Position numbers and translations under genes: made by a program | Notes under the pieces: generated by a model | Told to the model about the DNA's origin: nothing | Databases searched by the model: none | Seen by the model: only the letters and a program-made list of their open reading frames with translations | Assembly (NCBI GenBank): GCA_002005505.1 | Contig: MVGU01001273.1 | Coordinates: 10,001-47,500 of the forward strand | Direction of reading: 5' to 3' | Length of the DNA stretch: 37,500 bases | Origin: Botryococcus braunii | Lineage: Eukaryota; Chlorophyta; Trebouxiophyceae | Shown: positions 10,129 through 18,948 of the stretch, in pieces | Layout: each line of letters starts with the position of its first letter | Position numbering within the stretch: the first letter of the stretch is position 1

Positions 10129-10134
10129 TATAAG
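10129..10134 (+). promoter_or_regulatory. TATA-like motif of copia-1 LTR
   Basis: TATAAG within AAGGATATAAGCAGC. The predicted start, about 30 bp downstream, coincides with the beginning of the first 146-bp LTR repeat at 10157. The same motif occurs in the 3' LTR. Confidence 0.6.
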
Positions 10135-10156
10135 CAGCCGGCATGAAGGGCTCGGC

Positions 10157-10302
10157 ACTTGGTTGGGACTGAAAGAGCACTCCGGGTGCTTATCTCTGAT
10201 CAGTTGCCACAAGTGTCAACACATAGTCGGGCTCTGCTTGCTCTCCTACACACAGCAAGAGACCCGACCGAGCTTAACACCCTTCGTGCCGGGACATACA
10301 GG
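10157..10302 (+). repeat. LTR-internal 146-bp direct repeat, copy A
   Basis: Starts ACTTGGTTGGGACTGAAAG and ends GGGACATACAGG. It is repeated without length change at 10485-10630. Copy A is followed by GTAAAG, which fits a 5' splice donor after ACATACAG, and the sequence before copy B ends in TGTAAAG. Both copies also occur in the 3' LTR. Confidence 0.9.
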
Positions 10303-10484
10303 TAAAGTGCTACATCTTAGTGTGACGTGTATGAACAATTGATTAGGAAGAGGTCTAGATAAGAGTATTAGAATGTTGCTTATGCTTGGCTCATCGAACA
10401 ATGGTAATGCGGACTATCTGTCGATGCGTAGAAGAGGTAGTTTGAATTCCTTGGCGTTGAGAGAGAGCAAGAAGCAATGTAAAG

Positions 10485-10630
10485 ACTTGGTTGGGACTGA
10501 AAGAGCACTCCGGGTGCTTATCTCTGATCAGTTGCCACAAGTGTCAACACATAGTCGGGCTCTGCTTGCTCTCCTACACACAGCAAGAGACCCGACCGAG
10601 CTTAACACCCTTCGTGCCGGGACATACAGG
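10485..10630 (+). repeat. LTR-internal 146-bp direct repeat, copy B
   Basis: Second copy of the 146-bp unit, ending 24 bp before the LTR terminus. It is nearly identical to copy A, which argues that the copies are homogenised or the duplication is recent. The third LTR difference (CTTAACACC versus CTTCACACC) lies in the 3' LTR's copy B. Confidence 0.9.
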
Positions 10631-10654
10631 GAATATTACGCCCAGAATTGTACA

Positions 10655-10670
10655 GGTTATGGGCCCACCA
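10655..10670 (+). promoter_or_regulatory. Copia-1 primer-binding site for half initiator tRNA-Met
   Basis: Directly after the LTR, GGTTATGGGCCCACCA is the complement of the plant-type initiator tRNA-Met anticodon stem-loop (TGGTGGGCCCATAACC), 16 of 16 by recall of that tRNA. It does not match a tRNA 3' CCA end. Drosophila copia is known to prime from a 5' half of initiator tRNA-Met, so the same half-tRNA mechanism is inferred here. Confidence 0.75.
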
Positions 10671-10711
10671 ACTCTTGAGCTGGGCAACTGAAAGTATGTT
10701 CCGAGTCTACG

Positions 10712-11236
10712 ATGGGACGAACGAAGCAGAGCGGAAGGATGTCGTCCGGCGGTAAAAGACCTTTCATACCCCCACCTCCTTCACCACCTACATACGATAG
10801 CCTGAGGCGAGCTGGAGGAGATACGGGACCGAGAACACCAGAAGAACGAGCATTCCTGGTGAAGGATTTTGTCAGCCGCGCGTACGGACTGGGTAAAGTC
10901 GAACAGCCTCAGTGGTTCAGACGACGATTCTCTGCATACCCAGCCTACAAAGTAACTGCGTGGGAGTGTTCATTCATCAACGCGGATCAAGGCTTCGTCA
11001 TGCGAGCATTATTTGAACGGCATCTACAACAGATCGGAGGACCCAGCAAACCCGAATACTGGGAAGAAAGGGCAGCCTACACAGCAGTGGAGTGTGCTCT
11101 CGCCACTCTTGACGAGGACTTCCTACTTTCCCTTTTGGGCAGCAGAAAAGGATTCAGTCCAGAGGAGTGGTGCACGGACCCAGATAACGGAGACGAAGAC
11201 GTGGACTCGCAGCGTTCAGAACCTAACGAAGACTGA
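10712..11236 (+). CDS. Copia-1 extra ORF ahead of gag, unknown function
   Basis: A 174-codon ATG frame lies between the primer site and gag, in a different frame from gag. Its TGA is 16 bp before the gag ATG. The start has A at -3 and G at +4, a favourable eukaryotic context, as does the gag start. I do not recognise the protein. Visible features are a basic N-terminus (MGRTKQSGRMSSGGKR), a proline-rich stretch PPPPSPPTYDSL with PPTY at residues 25-28, a middle section rich in aromatic residues (WFRRRFSAYPAYK), and an acidic tail. There is no signal peptide or membrane segment. Uninterrupted length in a young element suggests selection, but this is not proven. How gag is reached on the same RNA (reinitiation, leaky scanning or splicing) is unknown. 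Copia-2 has no clear counterpart. Confidence 0.7.
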   Translation: MGRTKQSGRMSSGGKRPFIPPPPSPPTYDSLRRAGGDTGPRTPEERAFLVKDFVSRAYGLGKVEQPQWFRRRFSAYPAYKVTAWECSFINADQGFVMRALFERHLQQIGGPSKPEYWEERAAYTAVECALATLDEDFLLSLLGSRKGFSPEEWCTDPDNGDEDVDSQRSEPNED

Positions 11237-11252
11237 GTGACATTCGAGCAAC

Positions 11253-14200
11253 ATGGCGAGGAAGAGATCTAAATCAAGGGAGCCATCAGAGGAGGAGCCC
11301 ACAACAGAGGAGGCGTCTACATCGTCCCCCACACGACAGCCATGTACACCCAGTACATCAAAGGGTGAGGGAGATGTACTTCCCAAGGTCATAGCCACCC
11401 AAGTCAAGGTGCATATTAAGCTTGATCGTCATGGCACAAATTTTGTGGTATGGGACAATGCCTTTACTGCGGCAAATAGTGCTAAGGGTTCTTTTCCTGC
11501 CATTCAGTCAGCCATGCCTGGGACTATCCATAATGCGGCTGCAATGCTTCTGCTGTATGAGTCAGTTCCAGAGGAATGGTTAGGGGAAGTGTCAAGTAAG
11601 CCGTCGGCATATGATGCATATCTGTTCATTTGCAAGAAATTTGTTGGTGGTTACAACACTCAAGCCAATGCAGACTGGCTGAAGGAAATGTCAAGAGGGA
11701 TGAGACGTGGAGAAACAATCTCTCAGTATGTGTCCAGAATGATAAATCTCAAAAGCTGCTTGAAACGCAATGGACATGACCTCTTGGATGGTCATGTGGC
11801 CACTCAGATAGTGCAGGGACTGCCAGCAGCAGCCAATCCTCCCGGGCTGCTGCCCACTGCAGTAGCTTACCCCCTGGATGAGCTGGCAGCTCTCATTTCC
11901 ACCACAGCAGAGGCTTCTGGCTACAACGATGATGGAGAACAGCCTGCCATGGTGATGAAAGCAATGCCTGCCCAACTAGGGGCAGCCCCAACCCCTTCTA
12001 CTAACGGGGCCATTCCCTCCAGACAGCCAGCAGACACAGAATCAAGGGGAGAAGTGAGAGGCACATGCAACTACTGCCACAGGAAAGGCCATTTTTGGAG
12101 AGACTGCCGCAAACGCAAAAGGGATGCAGAGACACAACGCAATGTGGTGGCAGCTGTGCAACAACTGGCTGCCATGTGGCCCCAAGTGCAGTATCCTGGA
12201 GCACCCCAGCCACCCCCAAGCGTGCAGCATGCATTCCCAGGCACTGGAGCGTTCCCACTGCTGCACCCTCCTCCAGGCCCACCTTCTCCTCCCTCAGAAG
12301 GTATGCCATACGTGGTATCATATAATGTGCTGGATGGCAGTAAACACCAACAGTCCAAACAGTCGTGGCTTGTGGACAGTGGAGCGTCTGTACATCTTGT
12401 GAACAACTTTTCCCTGCTGCATGCCCCTACAGTACATGACCACCCTATTCCATTGCTGCTCGCTACATCTGATGCCACTGGGGGTATTGTTGCTACTGGG
12501 TCAGTGTGTCTCATGTCCTCTCAGCATGTTCCAGTGTGGCTGCATCATGTCCAGTGTGTTCCCTCAGCCACCACCAATATTTTATCAGTATCTGCTGCTC
12601 TGCGTGATGGAATCCGGTTCAGTACAGATAGACTGGGAGCATTCACTGCTGTCTCAGGACCGAGTGGTTGGCAGATGCCTGTGAAACCAGAGAATGGCCT
12701 GTATTATATCCATAACTGTCTCCCAGTAGCACCAGTGAAGGTTCCTTATTCAGTAACAGCTGCTCTGAAGAAGAAATGCTCCACAGCTCAAAGCCATGAC
12801 TGTGCCAAACGTTTCCTGTGGCACAGCAGATTGGGACACCCAGGAGATCCATGGATGAAACGCCTGAGCAGTGAGCAACTGGTTGCTGGCCTAGACACCT
12901 TATTGTCCCCTTGTGAAAAGTGTCCTAAGTACTGTGAAGCTTGCATTGAGGGGAAGCATGCACGTCCCCCATTTGGTGAAAGCTCTAGACCTGCTGAGAA
13001 TCCCCTTGACAGAATCCACATTGACACTGTGGGCCCCATATCACCAGCAGCCATTACTGGGGAACGCTTTTGGGTAACTGTAACTGATGAGGCATCCGGA
13101 TGGAAGGCAGTGCTGCCAGTGAAGTCAAAAGATGTAATTGGAGCTGTTGTCAGAGACCTAATTTTGTATTGGCAAACTGAGAAGGAAACTACAGTGAAGT
13201 GCATCCGCTGTGACAGAGGCACAGAGTTCTTAAATGCCAAGTTCAAGGAGTTTTGTGCATCCCAGGGCACTAAGCTGGAGACATCTGCCCCATATACCCC
13301 TCAGCAGAATGGAGTTGCTGAGAGAGCCAACAGAACCCTCAAGGAACGCACCAGAACCCTCCTCAATTTTGCTGCAGCAAGCCCTGTTATGTGGAAGGAA
13401 GCCCTGGAGACAGCCTGCACCCTCCTAAATATGGGACCCAGCACAGGCAGGCCCCTATCTCCCTGTGAAATGTTCATGGGATATAAACCAGATGTATCCT
13501 TGCTGCGCACATGGGGATGCCTTGCATTTGTGCACGTTCCTGATCAGCAGAGGGGGGCATTTGCACCAAAGGCTGTGGCTGGGATGTTCACTGGTTACTC
13601 TCCAGTGTCAAAGGCATACCGTGTCTATATGGGAGGGGGAATCTGGAGAGAGAGCAGAGATGTCCAATTTGTGGAACACATTCGAGGAGCTACTCGGGTG
13701 GGAATGGCAGTTCTCTCTGACCAGCCTCAGCAGTTCTCATACCCTGAAGACTTACCAGGGCAAATGCACAGCAGCAACCCAGTGGTGTCATTGCCACAGT
13801 GCAGCACGCAGAATCAGACTGTCAGCAGCCCATGCTCCAGCATTAGACCTGACAGCTCCTTCCCAGTACCCTCTGACCAGGCTGCAACTGAGCCTACTAG
13901 TCAGGGGAAGCCTTCCCAAGAGGAGGGCATTCCCAATGTGACTCCTGAATCAAGCACGGGAGAACAGCAGCCGGACTTGGATCAGTCCGGGGCTCTGGAC
14001 GCAATTCAACGACTGGCGCGAGGAAGTTCGGACAGCGGGCAACACCAACGGATATTAGAGCGAGCACAGCAGTCACTGCGTAACACTCATCCGGCAACGA
14101 CCATTCCGCCTCCGGACGGACTGTCGCGGGCTCAACGCTATGAGCAACGAACTGCGGCTCGGGATATCCTGCTGGCACAGGATAAGGGAGAGAGCTGTGC

Positions 14201-16505
14201 GCGAGAGGGGATGACTGAAGGTGACACAGAGTCACAGGGACCAGGGGAAGTGCAGGAATTGGGTCAGGACACCGAGAGACCTGTTTCACTTGTAAGAGAT
14301 GAGAGGGGGGCAGTCTCTGATCAGACTGTATATGGTCCAAGCGAGCTGAGCTGTATGGGTGGGACCTGCTCAGTGCCTGAGAGACATGTTAGAGATGGGA
14401 ACTCAATCTGTGATGCCCAAGGACAATGTGGTGCCAGCCACGCAAGTGTGGGCCATGCATGGGAGTGTGCTGCTGGGCCTGCGCCCCAGCGCTCATGTCT
14501 AGTAGGGAGCAGACAGAGAGAGAGAGAGACATGGGCACAGCCTCAAGACAGACCAAGAGCTCATGCAATGCAGAGTGGTTCAAATGCATGTGAGAGTCCA
14601 GACGGGACTGCAAACCGTCAGCCATGTGAGAGTGTGTCTGAGGAGGTGAATCGGAAGCCTGGACAGTGTGAGGATTCCCCCAATTACAAGAGCTTTCCGA
14701 GAGGTACCTGTGTTTGGGAGGAGGATGTGAGAGTGTCTGGCAGCAAGCTTGAGAGGGCAAGCTGTGAGTCTAAGAGAGAGAAAGAGCAGAGGGGGAGAGC
14801 TGGATCTTTGCCCACAGTCCCCACGTGCAGTGCGGCGACATTCAGCGAAAGAGTAGTGGGTGACAGTGAGAGTGAGAGTAAGCAAGATCAGGGGAAGCAC
14901 ACTGGGGTGAGATTTGGGAAGATTAGTGTGCCTTCCAGTCTAAAGGAGGCCCAGCAGTCCCCACAGTGGGAATATTGGAAGGCTGCTATGCAGGAGGAGC
15001 AAAATTCCTTAGATGCTCATGAGGTGATGGAGTTTGTTCCAAGACCTCGTGGTCACAAAGTAATTCCAGTTCACTGGATTTTCTCAGTGAAAATGGATGC
15101 TCATGGTAATGTGCTGAGGTTCAAGGCTAGGCTGGTGGCTCAAGGGTGTAGGCAAATTCCAGGAGTGGATGTAATGGAGGTATTTGCTCCCACCAGCAGT
15201 TATGGGTCTAGGAGAGCTTTGCTGTCAGTGGCCGCACAAGAGGGTCTTGAAATTCACCAGGTGGACGTCAAGACTGCATTTTTAAATGGTGAATTAGAGG
15301 AGGAGGTCTATGTCACACAACCTCCTGGGTTTGAAAATGGGGATGGTAACACAGTGTGTCGCTTGAAGAAGGCACTGTATGGCCTGAAGCAAGCTCCAAG
15401 GGCATGGCATAAGACCCTTAATGAGAAGCTACATACCATGGGGTATGAGGTGTGCAAGAGTGATGCTGGTGTCTATGTGAAATGCTCTGTGGATGGAGGA
15501 AAATCTTTTGTGCTGATTTATGTTGATGATCTATTGATAGTTTCCAAGGGCATGGGTGAGATTGAGAGGGTGAAAGGGTTGCTTAAGCAAGAGTTCACCA
15601 TTCATGATCTAGGAGAGGTGAAAGATTTCTTGGGCTGCCAAGTGATGAGAGATAGAGAGAAAGGGTTGATTTCATTGAGCTGCATCCCCAAGATTGATGC
15701 ACTAGTTGAGAAATTTGGGCTGGATCTGGAGTCTGTGGGGCCTGACACCCCTATGACTAAGGATTTTGTGGCCACACAGCAACCTGCGTCTAAGGACAAC
15801 AGTGCCAGCATTGGAGCTGGGAGTCTCTTGCCACCCGGACACAGATATTGTGAACTGGTTGGGTCACTGTTGTACATCGCCAACACCACTAGGCCTGATA
15901 TTTCCCAGGCTGTGGGAGTGCTTTCCAGGTACAGGATTACTCCCACTACTGCTCACTGGAATGAAGCCATCAGAGTGCTGAAATATCTGAAGGCTACCAG
16001 GGATCTTGTTTTGGTGCTTGGAGGGAAGGACACAGAGCTGGAGGGCTTTGTTGATGCAGATTATGGTGGTGATCAGGATCATCGGTTTTCCACTACTGGT
16101 TACGTAATTCGTGTGTTCGGAGGAGCTGTAGTTTGGGGAAGCAAGAAGCAGTCTGCAGTTGCCACGTCCACTGTAGAGGCTGAGTTTATGGCGGCAAGTG
16201 CAGCTGTCAAAGAGGCCAATTGGATGAAGGGATTCCTGGAAGAAATTGGTATTTCTCCATGGATTGTAAAGATCCACTGTGATAATCAGGGATGCATCAA
16301 TCATCTCAGAAATCCAGTGTTCTCTAAGCATACCAAGCACATTGCAATCAGCTTTCACTTTGCTCGGGAAGCTATTGCATTGGGGCAAGTTGATGTGAAA
16401 TACGTTCCTTCTGCTAGGAATGTGGCAGATATATTTACCAAGCCTTTGACAAGGCAGGTATTTCAGGGCCATCGTGAGGCTCTAGGACTGGCCAAGTTGT
16501 TGTGA
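11253..16505 (+). CDS. Copia-1 Gag-Pol polyprotein
   Basis: A single 1750-codon frame with domains in copia order. Gag fills the first ~270 residues and ends in zinc knuckle CNYCHRKGHFWRDC (from residue 272). The protease has WLVDSGASVH with Asp 375. The pre-integrase motif is FLWHSRLGHPG. The integrase core has Asp 591 (HIDTVGP), Asp in CDRGTEF and Glu in NGVAERANRT, with 35 residues between the last two. A poorly conserved, Ser/Gln/Glu-rich linker of roughly 400 residues (about 13740-14930) separates integrase from RT. The RT has FKARLVAQG, VDVKTAFLNGELEEEV, LYGLKQAPRAWH and catalytic YVDD at 1423-1426. RNase H shows VDADYGGD and STVEAEFMA. All recognised catalytic residues are present and no stop or frameshift is seen. 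It makes virus-like particles, processes itself, and reverse-transcribes and integrates the element. Confidence 0.97.
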   Translation: MARKRSKSREPSEEEPTTEEASTSSPTRQPCTPSTSKGEGDVLPKVIATQVKVHIKLDRHGTNFVVWDNAFTAANSAKGSFPAIQSAMPGTIHNAAAMLLLYESVPEEWLGEVSSKPSAYDAYLFICKKFVGGYNTQANADWLKEMSRGMRRGETISQYVSRMINLKSCLKRNGHDLLDGHVATQIVQGLPAAANPPGLLPTAVAYPLDELAALISTTAEASGYNDDGEQPAMVMKAMPAQLGAAPTPSTNGAIPSRQPADTESRGEVRGTCNYCHRKGHFWRDCRKRKRDAETQRNVVAAVQQLAAMWPQVQYPGAPQPPPSVQHAFPGTGAFPLLHPPPGPPSPPSEGMPYVVSYNVLDGSKHQQSKQSWLVDSGASVHLVNNFSLLHAPTVHDHPIPLLLATSDATGGIVATGSVCLMSSQHVPVWLHHVQCVPSATTNILSVSAALRDGIRFSTDRLGAFTAVSGPSGWQMPVKPENGLYYIHNCLPVAPVKVPYSVTAALKKKCSTAQSHDCAKRFLWHSRLGHPGDPWMKRLSSEQLVAGLDTLLSPCEKCPKYCEACIEGKHARPPFGESSRPAENPLDRIHIDTVGPISPAAITGERFWVTVTDEASGWKAVLPVKSKDVIGAVVRDLILYWQTEKETTVKCIRCDRGTEFLNAKFKEFCASQGTKLETSAPYTPQQNGVAERANRTLKERTRTLLNFAAASPVMWKEALETACTLLNMGPSTGRPLSPCEMFMGYKPDVSLLRTWGCLAFVHVPDQQRGAFAPKAVAGMFTGYSPVSKAYRVYMGGGIWRESRDVQFVEHIRGATRVGMAVLSDQPQQFSYPEDLPGQMHSSNPVVSLPQCSTQNQTVSSPCSSIRPDSSFPVPSDQAATEPTSQGKPSQEEGIPNVTPESSTGEQQPDLDQSGALDAIQRLARGSSDSGQHQRILERAQQSLRNTHPATTIPPPDGLSRAQRYEQRTAARDILLAQDKGESCAREGMTEGDTESQGPGEVQELGQDTERPVSLVRDERGAVSDQTVYGPSELSCMGGTCSVPERHVRDGNSICDAQGQCGASHASVGHAWECAAGPAPQRSCLVGSRQRERETWAQPQDRPRAHAMQSGSNACESPDGTANRQPCESVSEEVNRKPGQCEDSPNYKSFPRGTCVWEEDVRVSGSKLERASCESKREKEQRGRAGSLPTVPTCSAATFSERVVGDSESESKQDQGKHTGVRFGKISVPSSLKEAQQSPQWEYWKAAMQEEQNSLDAHEVMEFVPRPRGHKVIPVHWIFSVKMDAHGNVLRFKARLVAQGCRQIPGVDVMEVFAPTSSYGSRRALLSVAAQEGLEIHQVDVKTAFLNGELEEEVYVTQPPGFENGDGNTVCRLKKALYGLKQAPRAWHKTLNEKLHTMGYEVCKSDAGVYVKCSVDGGKSFVLIYVDDLLIVSKGMGEIERVKGLLKQEFTIHDLGEVKDFLGCQVMRDREKGLISLSCIPKIDALVEKFGLDLESVGPDTPMTKDFVATQQPASKDNSASIGAGSLLPPGHRYCELVGSLLYIANTTRPDISQAVGVLSRYRITPTTAHWNEAIRVLKYLKATRDLVLVLGGKDTELEGFVDADYGGDQDHRFSTTGYVIRVFGGAVVWGSKKQSAVATSTVEAEFMAASAAVKEANWMKGFLEEIGISPWIVKIHCDNQGCINHLRNPVFSKHTKHIAISFHFAREAIALGQVDVKYVPSARNVADIFTKPLTRQVFQGHREALGLAKLL

Positions 16506-16509
16506 GGAA

Positions 16510-16523
16510 AAGTCAAGGGGAAG
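16510..16523 (+). promoter_or_regulatory. Copia-1 polypurine tract
   Basis: Purine-rich AAGTCAAGGGGAAG immediately precedes the 3' LTR and follows the pol stop by a few bases. Copia-2 has the similar CAAGGGGAAG at the same position, which supports a role as plus-strand primer. Confidence 0.8.
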
Positions 16524-17251
16524 TGTTATAATAGTGAAAGAACAATTAGTGACTTTCCCTCAGAAGAGTAATAGTGGCCAGGCTTCTCTAAAGCAGTCAC
16601 TGTGAACAATCTAAGAGGTTGAGTAATGGATGGCAGAACTCTAGAGTTCTGCCATAATTGATCTAGACTGATTCCATTTAGGAGAAAGAGAGTAATGCAA
16701 TTTGACACGTTCTTGCTAGAAAGGATATAAGCAGCCGGCATGAAGGGCTCGGCACTTGGTTGGGACTGAAAGAGCACTCCGGGTGCTTATCTCTGATCAG
16801 TTGCCACAAGTGTCAACACATAGTCGGGCTCTGCTTGCTCTCCTGCACACAGCAAGAGACCCGACCGAGCTTAACACCCTTCGTGCCGGGACATACAGGT
16901 AAAGTGCTACATCTTAGTGTGACGTGTATGAACAATTGATTAGGAAGAGGTCTAGATAAGAGTATTAGAATGTTGCTTATGCTTGGCTCATCGAACAATG
17001 GTAATGCGGACTATCTGTCGATGCGTAGAAGAGGTAGTTTGAATTCCTTGGCGTTGAGAGAGAGCAAGAAGCAATGTAAAGACTTGGTTGGGACTGAAAG
17101 AGCACTCCGGGTGCTTATCTCTGATCAGTTGCCACAAGTGTCAACACATAGTCGGGCTCTGCTTGCTCTCCTACACACAGCAAGAGACCCGACCGAGCTT
17201 CACACCCTTCGTGCCGGGACATACAGGGAATATTACGCCCAGAATTGTACA
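16524..17251 (+). repeat. Copia-1 3' LTR
   Basis: Same length (728 bp) and order of features as the 5' LTR. By eye it differs at three bases: one in U3, one in repeat copy A and one in copy B. It is followed by the target duplication GTTTG and the resumed LINE A1 sequence. Confidence 0.96.
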
Positions 17252-18575
17252 GTTTGTTATACAACACCTCATAGATTGGGCAATGGGCATCACTCCACTC
17301 CATTTTGCATTCCTGGACCTCTCTAAAGCTTATGACAGGGTATCGCGTCTTAAGTTAGGGCATACTTTGGAGCAGTTGGGAATCCAAGGGGATTTTCTTT
17401 ATGCTACTCAAGCTGTAATAGACAGTACAGTTTTGGCGATCAAGCTTGAGGGCAAACATGGGGGGTTGTTTGAATCAAGGGCGGGTGTTCCTCAAGGGTG
17501 CCCCATTAGCCCTACACTATTTGGGTGGGAAGACCTTACTAGAGCTTATAGCAATCTCGGTTGCAACATGTCAATGATGCTCATGACAAAACTGTACTTA
17601 GCTTGCCTACCACCCCTCATCTCCTATGGATGTGAAGTCTGGGCATTCAGATGCTTTCAAGGCAGACAATTGTCTTCGGGAAAACCTAGTAGTATACCCC
17701 TATTGGATGCGCACAAGCGGGTCCTAGCTCAGATTTTGGGGGTGCGTCGGACAATCCCTGAGGAAATAATCAATTGTGAATTAAACATATTATCTTTGTG
17801 GTCAACTTGGATCTTACGTATGGTCAGGTTTTGGAACAATATAGCGGCCATGAGACCTGATTCATTACACTACAAGGTCCTCATGCATGACATTAGGTTG
17901 GCAATAGTAGAAGGCCGAGAAACGTTTTCGGGTACCCTTATGCAACAACTTAAGAAACTAGGATACTATATAGCTGACCATGTGCGGTTTGATAGAGCCT
18001 TGCAGATTGACATTTCACAGGTAAAGGATCTGTTAGACCGTAAAAGTGACATGATATGGGATGACCTGAACATCTCCCCTCGCACTTGTGCATCCCCAAG
18101 AGCCTTATTCTGCAGATACCAAAGGTGGTTCGCACGTCCGCCTCATGTGCCACGGCGTAAGAGTGCGCTCAAACTCCACCTTCCTAATTGTACATTGCGG
18201 ACCTTTATGCGATTTAGATTAGGGTGTCATGACCTTCCTATTGATAAAGGTAGACAACAAGGCATCCCTCGAGACCAGAGGATTTGCACGAGGTGCTCCT
18301 TAGAGCTCGTTGGTGATGAACATCATCTGTTGTTCACTTGTCCGGCTGTACAACATGTACGGCAACAATTTATGCATCTCTTTCAACAAAGGAGTCGATC
18401 TGTACAGACGTTTATGTGGGATGAAGACCTTGAAGGGGTTGCCAAATTTGTGACTAGAGCACTGGAGAGCTACCTCACTCTCCCAGGTGCTGTGCGACCT
18501 TAGTTGGCTAGATATGGGTCATTCATTGTACTGCCGTCCTCTTCAGCCCTAGTGGCTGGTCTTTGGATGTAATCT
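17252..18575 (+). pseudogene. LINE A copy 1, segment 3: RT core (deleted), C-terminal zinc motif, tail
   Basis: LINE A continues after copia-1 as [28 protein letters not shown] and reads without a stop to TAG at 18501-18503. Compared with LINE A copy 2, about 130 codons are missing at 17524-17526 (after GCPISPTLFG, resuming at WEDLTRAYSNLG). The loss removes the catalytic FADD and the thumb start but keeps the frame, so the segment is long and open yet cannot encode a working RT. The C-terminus has CTRCSLELVGDEHHLLFTC, a CCHC-type motif typical of this LINE type. The 3' UTR is about 70 bp and ends GGATGTAATC followed by a TTCC-rich tail. Open sequence upstream in the same frame belongs to the copia-1 LTR and is not part of this gene. 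Confidence 0.9.
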
Positions 18576-18699
18576 TTCCTTCCTTCCTTATCGGGGATAA
18601 GGGCCGCGCTTCGCCAGCCGCGTGCAGTACAGAAACCCTAAGGCTCAGCACTTAAAAAATCCCGCTTTGGAACGACGCGTTCCCAGGAAGAAGAAGAAA
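18576..18699. other. Short unassigned spacer ending in (GAA)4
   Basis: Sequence between the TTCC tail of LINE A1 and the truncated start of LINE C1. It contains no recognised feature except the GAA tract at 18687-18698, directly at the LINE C1 junction. Confidence 0.5.
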
Positions 18700-18947
18700 T
18701 TGGAGGGTTGCATGCTGATGCGCTGGCCTTGTTGCAGAGGCTCCAGGGGCTTTTGAACCAAGCCATCATTGCTCAAGAAGATGTGGAGGGATATTTTGTC
18801 ATTCGTCGGGTCAGTTTCATCATTGCGGCGGCTGTGGGTCGCCAGCTGGCCGCTCGCTGGGTGTGACTCATAGCTTGAAACATTGGGGGTTGGGTCCTTG
18901 AACATTGGGCTGGTCTTTTTTACTCCACTCTTGTAAAGAAGAAGAAA
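18700..18947 (+). pseudogene. LINE C copy 1: 3' fragment
   Basis: A 5'-truncated copy matching the last ~240 bp of LINE C2 (from about 21252). It encodes only the C-terminal residues (GLLNQAIIAQEDVEGYFV) and the stop, followed by the 3' UTR ending ACTCCACTCTTGTAAAG and a GAAGAAGAAAT tail. Small differences from C2 show it is an independent copy. LINE C2 begins within a few bases of its tail. Confidence 0.88.
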
Positions 18948-18948
18948 T

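Larger units (their letters stand above)
9927..10654 (+). repeat. Copia-1 5' LTR
   Basis: Begins TGTTATAATAG and ends GAATTGTACA. It contains a 26-bp perfect palindrome in the presumed U3 (10033-10058), a TATA-like motif (10129-10134), and two 146-bp direct repeats (10157-10302 and 10485-10630). If transcription starts about 30 bp after the TATA motif, it starts at the first repeat, so the RNA leader would carry both copies. Confidence 0.95.
9927..17251 (+). mobile_element. Ty1/copia LTR retrotransposon, apparently intact (copia-1)
   Basis: A 7325-bp element with two 728-bp LTRs, TG...CA ends, target duplication GTTTG (9922-9926 and 17252-17256), a primer-binding site, an extra ORF, one uninterrupted gag-pol frame with integrase before RT (the copia order), and a purine tract before the 3' LTR. 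By eye the LTRs differ at three positions. Together with the open 1750-codon frame, this makes copia-1 the best candidate in the window for a recently or currently active element. Confidence 0.96.

Noticed and set aside
9929..10180. 83-codon minus-strand frame in the copia-1 LTR, also at 16526-16777
   Set aside because: Both copies lie in the LTRs and are identical only because the LTRs are identical. No independent coding evidence.
10373..10678. 101-codon frame overlapping the copia-1 5' LTR end
   Set aside because: It spans the LTR interval and unit B and runs into the primer site. A similar frame in the 3' LTR diverges after the LTR end, as expected for chance.
17088..17251. N-terminal extension of the LINE A1 frame into copia-1
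   Set aside because: This part is copia-1 LTR sequence that happens to be open. The LINE begins after the LTR end at 17251, as the target duplication and LINE A2 alignment show.
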